DNA of 34,770 bases, taken from Prevotellaceae bacterium (GTDB taxonomy: Bacteria > Bacteroidota > Bacteroidia > Bacteroidales > UBA932). Below the pieces are notes generated by a model, which searched no databases, was not told the DNA's origin, and saw nothing but the letters and a program-made list of their open reading frames with translations. Shown piece by piece: positions 1 to 7,559 of this stretch; position 1 is the first letter of the stretch, and each line of letters starts with the position of its first letter. The stretch spans positions 1 to 34,770 of the forward strand of contig JAISXF010000100.1 of the NCBI GenBank assembly GCA_031270845.1. The letters are read 5' to 3'. The position numbers and the translations under genes are program-made.

Positions 1-117
1 AAGTTTTGAGACGAGAAAAAAACATTTTTTTCTTTCGCCAAAAGTTTTGAGACGAGAAAAAAACATTTTTTTCTTTCGCCAAAAGTTTTGAGACGAGAAA
101 AAAACATTTTTTTCTTT
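1..117. repeat. 41-nt tandem repeat, three copies, cut by window edge
   Basis: Three nearly identical units begin at 1, 42 and 83 (AAGTTTTGAGACGAG start), so the period is 41 nt. Each unit contains a short perfect inverted repeat, GAAAAAAA-CA-TTTTTTTC. The third copy diverges after its T-tract. The array lies downstream of pruA (minus strand) and probably continues to the left of the window. There are no unique spacers between copies, so this is not a CRISPR array. Function unknown. Confidence 0.9.
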
Positions 118-118
118 C

Positions 119-205
119 CTCCGACAGTCGGAGACGGGAAAATCGGGTGATTTTCTCCCCCCGCTCCTCGCGAAATGTAAAAAAATGCATTTTTTCTACT
201 CCCGC
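119..205. other. Cluster of palindromes downstream of pruA
   Basis: Three inverted repeats occur in a row: a 7-bp stem with one loop base (CTCCGAC-A-GTCGGAG, 119-133), an imperfect GGGAAAATC/GATTTTCTCCC hairpin (about 136-159), and the perfect palindrome AAAAAATGCATTTTTT inside 180-200. They could end or protect the pruA transcript, but none is followed by a T-run in the minus orientation, so I do not call an intrinsic terminator. Confidence 0.5.
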
Positions 206-246
206 TTCCTTATTCTCCATAATCATCCGGTATAAATACATCCCGA

Positions 247-1890
247 TTACATTGTAACGTCAAAATCCAACATGAAAGGATAGCGGAAATCGGTCGGCGG
301 CACACAGGTCTCCTTAATCGTGCGGGGACTCACCCAGCGAAGCAGATTAAGATAGCTGCCCGCCTTATCGTTCGTCCCGCTGCGCCGCGACCCCCCAAAA
401 GGCTGCTGCCCGACCACCGCGCCCGTAGATTTGTCATTAAAATAGATATTGCCCGCCGCATACCGCAGTTTCTCCGCCGCGTCGTGAAGCGCGTAGCGGT
501 CGGTTGCAAATATGGAGCCGGTGAGGCCATACGGCGACGTGCTGTCAATCAACGGCAGCATCTCGTCCCACCGATTTTCAGGATAGACATAAATCGACAG
601 CACCGGGCCGAAAATCTCCTCTTCCATCGTTATAAAATGCGGGTCGGTTACGCGAACCACCGTCGGCTCGATGAAATAACCCGTCTCGCAGCTGCCCCGT
701 CCGCCGAAAATGATCTCCGCCGTAGAGGCCTGTTTCGCCGCCGTGATATAATGCATAATATTGTCGAACGACGCACGGTCGATCACCGCATTATGAAAAT
801 TATTGAAATCGCGGACGTCGCCCGTTCTTATATTCGCGAGCAGGTTACAAAGACTCTCCCGCAACGCCGGCCAGAGGTTCGCAGGGATATAGGCACGCGA
901 CGAGGCCGAACACTTTTGCCCCTGGTACTCGAACGAGCCGCGAACCAGCGCCACGGCAAGCGTTAAGACATCGGCCGACGGATGCGCGAGAACAAAATTC
1001 TTCCCCCCCGTCTCGCCCACCATGCGCGGATACGAGCGGTAGGCGGGTAGATTACGGGCCGTGGCCTGCCACAGCTCGTCGAACGTCGCATTCGAGCCCG
1101 TGAAGTGCAGGCCGGCAAACCGCGGGTCGGCAAACGCCACATCGCCGATAAGGCGCCCCGAACCGGGCAAAAAATTAATCACGCCGTCGGGCAGCCCCGC
1201 TTCCTGAAAAATTTTCATCAAAAAATAATTGGAATAAATGGCTGTCGTCGCCGGCTTCCACACACAGACATTCCCCATGAGCACGGGCGCCATATTCAAA
1301 TTCGACGCTATGGCCGTGAAATTAAAGGGAGTTACCGCAAGCACAAAGCCTTCGAGCGGGCGGTATTCGACGCGGTTTATCACCCCCCGTTCACTCGCCG
1401 GCTGGTCGCCATAGACGCGCCCCGCGTAGTGGGCGTTGAAGCGGAGAAAATCGATGTTCTCGCACGCCGCATCTATCTCCGCCTGATGTACGTTCTTGCT
1501 CTGGCCAAGCATCGTCGCGGCATTGATGCGGTAGCGGTATTTTTTTGAAAGCAGCTCGGCAATGCGGACGGCTATCGCCGCACGTTCCTCCCACGGGAAC
1601 CGCTCCCACTCCTTCTTTGCCTCAACGGCGGCCTCAATCGCCGCCCGCACGTCCTTCTCGCCCGCCCGGTGGTAGGTGGCGAGGACATGCCCGTGGTCGT
1701 GCGGCATCACCACCTCACCGACATCGCCGGTGCAGACCTCGCGCCCGCCGATAATCAACGGTATTTCTATTTCCTCCGCCGCGAGGCGTTTTAATTCATC
1801 CTGCAACTCCTCGCGGTCGCGCGAGTCCGGTGCATAACTTCCGACCGGCTCATTCGCCGGATACGGATAGGAAAACAAAGCATTGTTCAT
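247..1890 (-). CDS. pruA: L-glutamate gamma-semialdehyde dehydrogenase (delta-1-pyrroline-5-carboxylate dehydrogenase)
   Basis: This is a 547-residue NAD-dependent aldehyde dehydrogenase that oxidises glutamate semialdehyde to glutamate, the second step of proline catabolism, in the cytoplasm. The ALDH core is complete: VTPFNFTAIASN (residues 187-198), the glutamate of VGETGGKN (Glu293) and the catalytic cysteine of YQGQKCSAS (Cys327), followed by the EEEIFGPVLS and FGGSRRSG motifs. The length suits the stand-alone enzyme of the RocA/ALDH4 type, with no proline dehydrogenase domain fused. The ATG at 1890 lies about 50 nt downstream of a -7 element at 1943-1950. It appears monocistronic; no proline dehydrogenase gene is in the window. 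The family call is secure and the substrate is likely from overall similarity to P5C dehydrogenases. Confidence 0.93.
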   Translation of the reverse strand: MNNALFSYPYPANEPVGSYAPDSRDREELQDELKRLAAEEIEIPLIIGGREVCTGDVGEVVMPHDHGHVLATYHRAGEKDVRAAIEAAVEAKKEWERFPWEERAAIAVRIAELLSKKYRYRINAATMLGQSKNVHQAEIDAACENIDFLRFNAHYAGRVYGDQPASERGVINRVEYRPLEGFVLAVTPFNFTAIASNLNMAPVLMGNVCVWKPATTAIYSNYFLMKIFQEAGLPDGVINFLPGSGRLIGDVAFADPRFAGLHFTGSNATFDELWQATARNLPAYRSYPRMVGETGGKNFVLAHPSADVLTLAVALVRGSFEYQGQKCSASSRAYIPANLWPALRESLCNLLANIRTGDVRDFNNFHNAVIDRASFDNIMHYITAAKQASTAEIIFGGRGSCETGYFIEPTVVRVTDPHFITMEEEIFGPVLSIYVYPENRWDEMLPLIDSTSPYGLTGSIFATDRYALHDAAEKLRYAAGNIYFNDKSTGAVVGQQPFGGSRRSGTNDKAGSYLNLLRWVSPRTIKETCVPPTDFRYPFMLDFDVTM

Positions 1891-1942
1891 AATCTTCTTT
1901 TTTTGTGTAATAAATAATTGTTATTTTCTACTAAAAGCGCTG

Positions 1943-1950
1943 CAAAGATA
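1943..1950 (-). promoter_or_regulatory. Bacteroidota -7 promoter element of pruA
   Basis: On the minus strand this reads TATCTTTG, matching the TAnnTTTG -7 consensus of the phylum's primary sigma factor. It lies about 50 nt upstream of the pruA ATG. I see no clear -33 TTG. Confidence 0.6.
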
Positions 1951-1979
1951 AGCATTTTTTTTCGGCTTCCGCCGGATGA

Positions 1980-3188
1980 TTATCGGAGCCTCCCAGCGTG
2001 GAGCAGCGAGCAGTCGCCGTAGCTCAGGAAGCGGAATTGATGCTCGACGGCATAGCGATACGCCTCGCGCCACCGCTCGCCCACAAGCGCGGCCACCAGC
2101 AGCAGCAGCGTGCTCTGCGGCTGATGAAAATTGGTAAGCAGGCTCCCGACGACCTTAAACCGGTAGGGTGGGGCGATGAGCAGCTGCGTCGCGGCGTCGA
2201 GCCTCTCGAGCCGGTGCGTGTCCATATAGTCGGCCAGCGCCGCGAGGGCTTCCGCGGGCGAGGCGTCGCAGACGGTATCTGCGGCTTCCCACTGGCCGAC
2301 GCGCTGCGGCGTTCGATGCCGGAGGCATTGCTGCCCGAGGAAATAAAGACTTTCGAGGGTCCGCGCCGAGGTCGTCCCGACGGCTACCGTCCGCCCCATG
2401 TGTTCGAGCAGGCTTTGCAGGGCCGTGCGGCTGACGGTGAAGGGCTCTTCGTGCATGATATGTTCGGCTATGGTCGCCGTTTTTACCGGACGGAAAGTAC
2501 CGGCGCCCACATGCAGGGTGAGGGTTTCGGTTTTGATCCCCTTACGGGCGATGGCGTCCAGCGTCGCCGGCGTGAAATGCAGGCCTGCGGTGGGGGCGGC
2601 CACCGAGCCGCGATGGCGGGCATAGACGGTCTGATAGCGCTCGCGGTCGTCGGGCACGGCGTCGCGCCGCAGATAGGGCGGTATGGGCGTTGTACCGCAC
2701 TGTTCGAGTACCTGCGCAAACGGCGCGCCGCCATCCCACGAAAAGCGGACGAGGACATCGCCGGCGCGCTTTTCCACACATTCGGCCTGCAGCGTATGCG
2801 CCCCGAAGGAGCGTTTGAGGATGTCGCCCTTCCAGCGTTTGCTGTGGCCTGCGATACATCTCCAGACACACGATTCGCCGGCCGCAAAACACTGTTCATA
2901 GTCGGCCGGCCGGTACGGGTCGAGGCAAAACAGCTCGATGGCGGCTCCGGTATCCCTTCGGAAAAGCAGGCGTGCGGGGATGACTTTTGTTTCGTTGAAG
3001 ACCATCAACGACGAGGGAGGGATTAAATCCGGCAAAGCCGAAAAAACCGTCTCGCCGATCTCGTCGCCGGAAAATGTGAGCAGCCTCGCTTCGTCGCGCC
3101 GCGCGAGGGGGAACCGCGCGATGCAGGCCTCGGGCAGGGCGTAATCGTATTCGCTGATGCGGATCTCAGGCCTAACGCAGGGGTTCAT
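1980..3188 (-). CDS. queA: S-adenosylmethionine:tRNA ribosyltransferase-isomerase (long Bacteroidota form)
   Basis: This enzyme transfers and isomerises the ribosyl group of SAM onto preQ1-modified tRNA, making epoxyqueuosine. QueA motifs are present: FNETKVIPARL near the N-terminus, GSVAAPTAGLHF, LTLHVGAGTFRPV, VGTTSARTLESL and LLTNFHQPQSTLLLLV. I start it at the ATG at 3188 (MNPCVRPEIRISEYDY), because the upstream in-frame sequence lies inside the preceding gene and does not resemble QueA. That gives 402 residues, about 50 longer than the usual 340-356, with extra sequence around residues 80-150. From memory, a longer QueA paralogue is common in Bacteroidota, sometimes beside a canonical one. 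The start overlaps the end of the substrate-binding protein gene by 17 nt, so the two are probably co-transcribed. Confidence 0.92.
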   Translation of the reverse strand: MNPCVRPEIRISEYDYALPEACIARFPLARRDEARLLTFSGDEIGETVFSALPDLIPPSSLMVFNETKVIPARLLFRRDTGAAIELFCLDPYRPADYEQCFAAGESCVWRCIAGHSKRWKGDILKRSFGAHTLQAECVEKRAGDVLVRFSWDGGAPFAQVLEQCGTTPIPPYLRRDAVPDDRERYQTVYARHRGSVAAPTAGLHFTPATLDAIARKGIKTETLTLHVGAGTFRPVKTATIAEHIMHEEPFTVSRTALQSLLEHMGRTVAVGTTSARTLESLYFLGQQCLRHRTPQRVGQWEAADTVCDASPAEALAALADYMDTHRLERLDAATQLLIAPPYRFKVVGSLLTNFHQPQSTLLLLVAALVGERWREAYRYAVEHQFRFLSYGDCSLLHAGRLR

Positions 3189-4395
3189 AATAGACCGGCT
3201 CGTAGTCGGGCGACCATTCGGGGTGGAAGATATGCTGTAAATCCTGCAGGATAACCTGCGGACAGACGGCTCCCGACTCCCAAAAGTCACTTCCGCCGGC
3301 AGGGGTAGCCCGGCGGGTGTTGTTATATACTTTGCCGTTCATAACGGCGGGCGCGGCGGCAAAGCGGCGGTCGGTATCCTTCAGTTCGGACATCGACCGC
3401 ATGGCGTTCGGGTGCAGCCAGAAATCGGCTTCGAGGACGTATGCGTATGCCGCCTCAAGGCTGACAGGCCTGCTCTCGCGCCCGCGACGGACGCCGAGAG
3501 GCTGCGCCCCGGCGTCGAGCATCAGCTTGGTCATATAACTGTCTTCGCCGGGCATGTACCACGCATCCCGCCAGGGGGCGTTCATAATCACGCGGGGACG
3601 GGCATCGGGGGCGCGCTCCCGTGCGGCGCGCCCCCGTGCGGCGAGGGCTTCGTAGGCGGAGGCTATTTGCCCGAATGCGGCGGCAGCCGTATCTTCCAGT
3701 TGATAAAAGGCGGCCACGGCCACCATATACTCCGCCTTGCCCAAAGGATGTTCTTCGAGATAGTCGGCCAGGTACACGACCCGCACACCCAGCCCGTTGA
3801 GCTTGTCGGTTACGGCCTTCATCTCCCCATTGACGCCGTATGCAAAGAGGACATCGGGCTGCAGCGACACAATGGTTTCATACGAGAGATGCTCTTCGTA
3901 GCCCACCTCGTGCACCAGCCCGCCGGCTACCCGCTCGCGAATCGTCGGACTGCTGACATAGCCCGCCCCCGAAAGCCCGACAACAGTCGGCGTCTGCCCG
4001 AGATAGTCGATAAACGCCAGGTGCGTCGTCGAAAGGCAGACCGCCCTGCGCACCGGCACCGCGATACAGTTCGCCGGCATGGTATCGGCAAAGGTTGCGC
4101 GCGGCAGCAGCCGGTAGCACAGTTCCGTGTTTTCGGCGCCCTGCCATGGATTGAAGACATGCAGGCGTTTTTCGTCGCCCCGCCGCTCGATATAAAAACC
4201 CGACGCCCAGGCCGGCCTGTAAAGCGTTTCAAAGGCTGTACCGGCAGCCGTCGCCGCCGGTTTGGGCGCCGCCCCCCCGCATGCCCATGCAAGCGCAAGG
4301 AGGATTGAATATTTAAGACTGACTGTTGAGGATTGACGGCTGAAGATTGAATATTTAATGTTGCCTGTCGAATGCCGTCGATTGAATATTGACAT
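3172..4395 (-). CDS. Periplasmic substrate-binding lipoprotein of a cobalamin/iron-siderophore ABC transporter (BtuF/FecB type)
   Basis: The protein of about 407 residues has the Peripla_BP_2 fold: TTHLAFIDYLGQ, VGYEEHLSYETIVSLQPDVLFAYG, the long backbone helix region, and VLEADFWLHPNA with VMNGKVYNN near the end. It should capture an iron complex or corrinoid outside the inner membrane. A lipobox (LALAWAC) sits about 45 residues in. The ATG at 4395 is the only reasonable start: the frame can be opened as far as 4455, but that would run into the tRNA. The stretch between start and lipobox is encoded by 7-nt repeats. No permease or ATPase gene adjoins it, so it is an orphan. It follows tRNA-Thr on the same strand and overlaps queA by 17 nt. 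The ligand cannot be inferred. Confidence 0.82.
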   Translation of the reverse strand: MSIFNRRHSTGNIKYSIFSRQSSTVSLKYSILLALAWACGGAAPKPAATAAGTAFETLYRPAWASGFYIERRGDEKRLHVFNPWQGAENTELCYRLLPRATFADTMPANCIAVPVRRAVCLSTTHLAFIDYLGQTPTVVGLSGAGYVSSPTIRERVAGGLVHEVGYEEHLSYETIVSLQPDVLFAYGVNGEMKAVTDKLNGLGVRVVYLADYLEEHPLGKAEYMVAVAAFYQLEDTAAAAFGQIASAYEALAARGRAARERAPDARPRVIMNAPWRDAWYMPGEDSYMTKLMLDAGAQPLGVRRGRESRPVSLEAAYAYVLEADFWLHPNAMRSMSELKDTDRRFAAAPAVMNGKVYNNTRRATPAGGSDFWESGAVCPQVILQDLQHIFHPEWSPDYEPVYYEPLR

Positions 4396-4427
4396 GAAAA
4401 TGGAGAATAAAATGGGAAATGGGAAAT
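4302..4427. repeat. Degenerate heptamer tract, 18 units, partly coding
   Basis: Read on the minus strand from 4427, the sequence divides into consecutive 7-mers: ATTTCCC twice, ATTTTAT, TCTCCAT, TTTCATG, then TCAATAT, TCAATCG and so on, with TAAATAT and TCAATCC recurring. The register is exact for 126 nt. It contains the ATG of the substrate-binding lipoprotein and encodes its pre-lipobox residues, giving a 14-residue protein repeat (SIFNRRH... / SIFSRQS...). Confidence 0.8.
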
Positions 4428-4445
4428 AAACAGTAAACCCCTCTG

Positions 4446-4517
4446 AGCCTCCCATCGGATTTGAACCGACGACCTGCTCATTACGAATGAGCTGCTCTAC
4501 CGCTGAGCTAAGGAGGC
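4446..4517 (-). tRNA. tRNA-Thr (anticodon CGT)
   Basis: The minus strand folds as a full cloverleaf: acceptor GCCTCCT pairing with GGGAGGC, D-arm GCTCAGCGGTAGAGC, anticodon stem GCTCA/TGAGC with loop TTCGTAA (anticodon CGT, reads ACG), and T-arm GTCGG-TTCAAAT-CCGAT. The discriminator is T. CCA is not encoded. It has its own promoter just upstream (4529-4536). Confidence 0.96.
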
Positions 4518-4528
4518 CAAAACGGCTG

Positions 4529-4559
4529 CAAAGGTACAGTTATTTTACAAATCCTGCAA
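4529..4559 (-). promoter_or_regulatory. Promoter of tRNA-Thr
   Basis: The minus strand has TACCTTTG at 4529-4536, a perfect TAnnTTTG -7 element, with a TTG at 4557-4559 separated by 20 nt as a possible -33 element. The tRNA 5' end is 12 nt downstream of the -7 box. Confidence 0.7.
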
Positions 4560-5528
4560 CTGTTTTTGTAAAATAGTGCTTTCGTTAATCCGACGCTGAA
4601 GAATGACGCGGTATCCGGCGATTTCGCGGACAGGGAATAACTTCTCGGCATACTGCAGCCATTCGAGCGCCAGCTCATAACGGCCATCGACCTCGCAGGC
4701 CAGCGCCATGTTAAAGGCCGACTGCGCAGCCACGCGACGGTTATTATGCCCCGCATACTGCTCCCAAATGACCGCCGCCGCGTTCCAGTCGCCATTCTCG
4801 GCATAATCGGCAGCCGTGCGCAGGTCTTTGGCCGAAGGCACAAAGAAAAAGCGCTGCACCGAGAGCCAGAACGGCGCCAGGGTACGCGCATACAGACGCC
4901 CGACCTCGGCCGCTGCCAGCTGCAGGGCGTCGTCGGTCGAGGGAAGCCGCTCCAAACTCTTATTGACATCCCACGTGTCCTCTTCCCAGAGCAGGGTATC
5001 GGTGAGCGTCTCGGCATGCGACCAGGTGCGGCTCGCCGCGTCGTACACGGCAAAGACGGCCTCGTAAGGCGCCCCGACGGCGACGTTGAAATACATATCG
5101 TCGTTGTCGGTATAGCGCTTCTCGACATGCTGGTAAGACGTTATCCGCACCTCTTTGACGACAATAAACAAATCGTGGCCGGTAGCCGTAGTGTCAATTG
5201 TATCGTTGCATGGCTGGCCGTCGAGGCAGAATGCGTAGAGCGTATAAACCGGCACGTCGTAGTCGGCCAGCGATTCGAACTCCTCGAGCGCCTCCTTGAT
5301 GCCCACGGCGGTGGTTACGGCTGTCAGACTGTCGTTGCGGAAGGTATGGCGCTCGCCGTCGGTTTCCGTAACATAGAGGGCGGCATATACCGCCGGCGCG
5401 CGGTTGTTGAACGATACGGCATCTTTTGTCGATTTCAGTATCTGGATACTGATAACGCGGTAATCGTCGGCTGCCGAAACGGCGATGGCGGCTACGGCGA
5501 AGGGGATTAAAAGCAGGATTTTTTTCAT
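4545..5528 (-). CDS. Exported protein with C-terminal TPR-like repeats (resembles DUF6340 family)
   Basis: This 327-residue protein has a clear signal peptide (MKKILLLIPFAVAAIAVSAA). Its N-terminal two thirds (about 25-220) contain no motif I can name and read like a beta-rich periplasmic domain. Residues about 235-310 look like tetratricopeptide helices: LRTAADYAENGDWNAAAVIWEQ, then AAQSAFNMALACEVDGRYELALEWLQYAEKL. Bacteroidota proteins of this layout are, to my recollection, classed as DUF6340. It stands alone with its own -7 element (5557-5564), upstream of and codirectional with tRNA-Thr. A role in envelope function is only an inference from export. Confidence 0.75.
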   Translation of the reverse strand: MKKILLLIPFAVAAIAVSAADDYRVISIQILKSTKDAVSFNNRAPAVYAALYVTETDGERHTFRNDSLTAVTTAVGIKEALEEFESLADYDVPVYTLYAFCLDGQPCNDTIDTTATGHDLFIVVKEVRITSYQHVEKRYTDNDDMYFNVAVGAPYEAVFAVYDAASRTWSHAETLTDTLLWEEDTWDVNKSLERLPSTDDALQLAAAEVGRLYARTLAPFWLSVQRFFFVPSAKDLRTAADYAENGDWNAAAVIWEQYAGHNNRRVAAQSAFNMALACEVDGRYELALEWLQYAEKLFPVREIAGYRVILQRRINESTILQKQLQDL

Positions 5529-5556
5529 AATATTATCTACAGATAAAAAATTTTGG

Positions 5557-5564
5557 CAAAGATA
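5557..5564 (-). promoter_or_regulatory. -7 promoter element of the TPR-like gene
   Basis: The minus strand reads TATCTTTG, 28 nt upstream of the ATG at 5528. No convincing -33 box. Confidence 0.6.
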
Positions 5565-5676
5565 GTCATTTTTTGATTGACCGATTCGGGATTATTTCCC
5601 GGCGGCGTCGCCGGTGCGTCCGCCGTACGAACTGCCGGCGCCGGCGGATTATATCGGACGGCGTGCCGTAAAAGCG

Positions 5677-6270
5677 CTATTCGATATGCAGCCATTTGTG
5701 CGTCTGGAGCGACAGCTGCCACTGCGGGCGCTGCTGGATGTAGTCGATCACCGGCGGAAGGATGGTTTTCCGGCGGCTCCATTCCGGTTGCATCAGCAGC
5801 AGGCAGGCAGGAGATACCTGGGCGGCATTTTCTTCGGCCCATGCGAAATCGGCGGCAGTTTCTATCACCACCTTCAGTTCGTCGGCCGCGGGGTAGATAG
5901 CGGGACGCGGTGGACGATGGCGCTTCGGCGAAAGACAGACCCAGTCCCATACGCCACTCAACGACGCCGTACCCGATGTCTCCAAATGCAGGCGGAACTG
6001 ATGCCGCTTCAGGGCGTCGCACAGGGCATCCAGCGGATGCAGCAACGGCTCGCCGCCCGTAATCACCGCCATCCGCGACGGGAACAGCAAGGCCTGCGCG
6101 ACAATCGCATCGACCGTCCTTTGCGGATGCCCGTCGAGCGTCCACGACGCCTTCGAATCGCACCACCGGCAAGCGTTAGTGCAGCCGGCCAGCCGGATAA
6201 ATACCGCCGGAACGCCGGTAAACCGCCCCTCGCCCTGCAGGGAATAAAATAGTTCGACAACGGACAACAC
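5677..6270 (-). CDS. queE: 7-carboxy-7-deazaguanine synthase (radical SAM)
   Basis: The 197-residue protein matches QueE, which converts carboxytetrahydropterin to 7-carboxy-7-deazaguanine on the way to preQ0 and queuosine. Visible features are the N-terminal YSLQGEGRFTGVPAVFIRLAG, the CxxxCxxC iron-sulfur motif in GCTNACRWCD (about residues 30-38), and the TGGEPLL motif. The C-terminal QTHKWLHIE is also typical. The start is a GTG at 6270; no ATG in this frame fits before the conserved YSLQGEG. It begins 34 nt after the pfkA stop on the same strand, so it may be read from the pfkA promoter. About 110 nt of GC-rich sequence without a recognisable gene separate its stop from the next promoter. 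Confidence 0.94.
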   Translation of the reverse strand: MLSVVELFYSLQGEGRFTGVPAVFIRLAGCTNACRWCDSKASWTLDGHPQRTVDAIVAQALLFPSRMAVITGGEPLLHPLDALCDALKRHQFRLHLETSGTASLSGVWDWVCLSPKRHRPPRPAIYPAADELKVVIETAADFAWAEENAAQVSPACLLLMQPEWSRRKTILPPVIDYIQQRPQWQLSLQTHKWLHIE

Positions 6271-6304
6271 GTTATTAATGGGGGATTATACCTTCCTGAG
6301 GCGG

Positions 6305-7402
6305 TCAGTCTCCTAAACAGATATTGATGCCTCGTGCGGTGCGGATTAAATTACAACTTTCGTCCACAAACTTCATGTGATTGATGGCTTCGCTCAACGG
6401 GACGGCCACCATATTCGGATGCCGGTACGCGACCATGTGTCCCCATTCGCTGTTACGCACCATTTCAAAGGCCTTTACGCCGAATTGGGCGGCCAGTATC
6501 CGGTCGTACGCTACCGGTGTGCCGCCGCGCTGGACGTGGCCTAAAACCGTTTCGCGAATATCCGCCTCGAGGCCGGCGGCTTTCAGTTCAACCGAGAGGC
6601 GCGCGGCGGCGCCAACGAGCCGGAAATTCTCATACCCTACTTCGTTGCCCGCAAAGCCCGATACGCTGCCATCGACCGGTCTTGCGCCCTCCGAAATCAC
6701 AATCACCGCAAAGTACTTGCCGCGCTGGAAACGCTCTTTGAGGCAATCCATAATACTTGCAATCCGGTAGGGTATTTCGGGTATCAGGCAGACCTCGGCG
6801 CCGCCGGCAACCGACGCATTGAGGGCAATCCAGCCGGCATCGCGTCCCATGACTTCCATAATCAGGATACGGTTATGGCTTTCGGCGGTGGTAACTAATT
6901 TATCGAGCGCGTCGGTCGCTATCTGTACCGCCGTATGGAAGCCGAAGGTATAATCGGTTGCTTCCAAATCATTGTCTATCGTTTTCGGAACGCCGATGAT
7001 AGGCAATCCCTTTTCAAATAACTTTTGGGAGATGCGCTGCGACCCGTCGCCTCCGATATTCAACACGGCGTCAATGCCCATCAGCCGGCATTTGCGGATC
7101 ATTTCGTCGGAACGGTCAACGGCTTCCCATGTGCCGTCGGCGTTGCGGACAGGCCAGGCAAACGGGCCGCCCTTGTTCGTCGTGCCGATAATGGTGCCGC
7201 CGCGTACATGAATGCCCGACACGGCTTTCGGGTCTAATATCCGAATATTTGCAGGCTCTTCCAGCAGCCCGTTGAACGATTGAATACTTCCCAGCACTTC
7301 CCACCCGTGCTCCTGATGCGCCCGTTTGACAAACGCCCTGATTACAGCATTTAATCCGGGACAATCGCCGCCGCCGGTAGCTATTAATACTCTCTTTTTC
7401 AT
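6305..7402 (-). CDS. pfkA: 6-phosphofructokinase
   Basis: This 365-residue cytoplasmic enzyme phosphorylates fructose 6-phosphate in glycolysis. The N-terminal GGGDCPGLNAVIR, the phosphoryl-donor loop IGGDGS, the catalytic PKTIDNDL, and MGRDAGWIALNASVAGGAEVCLIPE are all in place. The donor-determining positions are unusual as a pair: glycine in GGDGS, the ATP-type residue, with lysine in PKTIDND, a residue associated with PPi-type enzymes where E. coli PfkA has PGTIDND. This combination is typical of group III/mixed-substrate PFKs; I expect ATP dependence but cannot prove it. The ATG at 7402 follows a -7 element (7435-7442). queE lies 34 nt downstream. Confidence 0.94.
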   Translation of the reverse strand: MKKRVLIATGGGDCPGLNAVIRAFVKRAHQEHGWEVLGSIQSFNGLLEEPANIRILDPKAVSGIHVRGGTIIGTTNKGGPFAWPVRNADGTWEAVDRSDEMIRKCRLMGIDAVLNIGGDGSQRISQKLFEKGLPIIGVPKTIDNDLEATDYTFGFHTAVQIATDALDKLVTTAESHNRILIMEVMGRDAGWIALNASVAGGAEVCLIPEIPYRIASIMDCLKERFQRGKYFAVIVISEGARPVDGSVSGFAGNEVGYENFRLVGAAARLSVELKAAGLEADIRETVLGHVQRGGTPVAYDRILAAQFGVKAFEMVRNSEWGHMVAYRHPNMVAVPLSEAINHMKFVDESCNLIRTARGINICLGD

Positions 7403-7434
7403 TTACTTTTTTTTATTTTTACAAGATAAGACGA

Positions 7435-7442
7435 CAAAGGTA
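7435..7442 (-). promoter_or_regulatory. -7 promoter element of pfkA
   Basis: Minus-strand TACCTTTG, 32 nt upstream of the pfkA ATG. It may also serve queE. Confidence 0.65.
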
Positions 7443-7503
7443 CAAAAAAGTTTAGAGGCGATGAATGCGCTTCGTGCGGTGAAAGGGTGCAGGGCGCTGC
7501 CGC

Positions 7504-7559
7504 AGGCAATGTGCAATACGCAACGTACCATGCGTGATACGTAATATCTAATGCGTAAT
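7504..7559. repeat. Heptamer tract, eight units, at the end of the glutaminyl cyclase gene
   Basis: Eight consecutive 7-mers: AGGCAAT, GTGCAAT, ACGCAAC, GTACCAT, GCGTGAT, ACGTAAT, ATCTAAT, GCGTAAT. Seven end in AT. The tract fills the spacer and crosses the stop codon (7548-7550) of the cyclase gene. Confidence 0.7.

Noticed and set aside
484-1548. Plus-strand frames opposite pruA
   Set aside because: Shadows of a secure aldehyde dehydrogenase gene.
1998-3026. 342-residue plus-strand frame opposite queA
   Set aside because: It is antisense to a clear queA, has arginine-rich, family-less sequence and no promoter; it results from GC-rich codon use.
5537-6172. 211-residue minus-strand frame overlapping queE
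   Set aside because: Alternate frame of queE with no domain; the queE frame carries the radical SAM cysteines.
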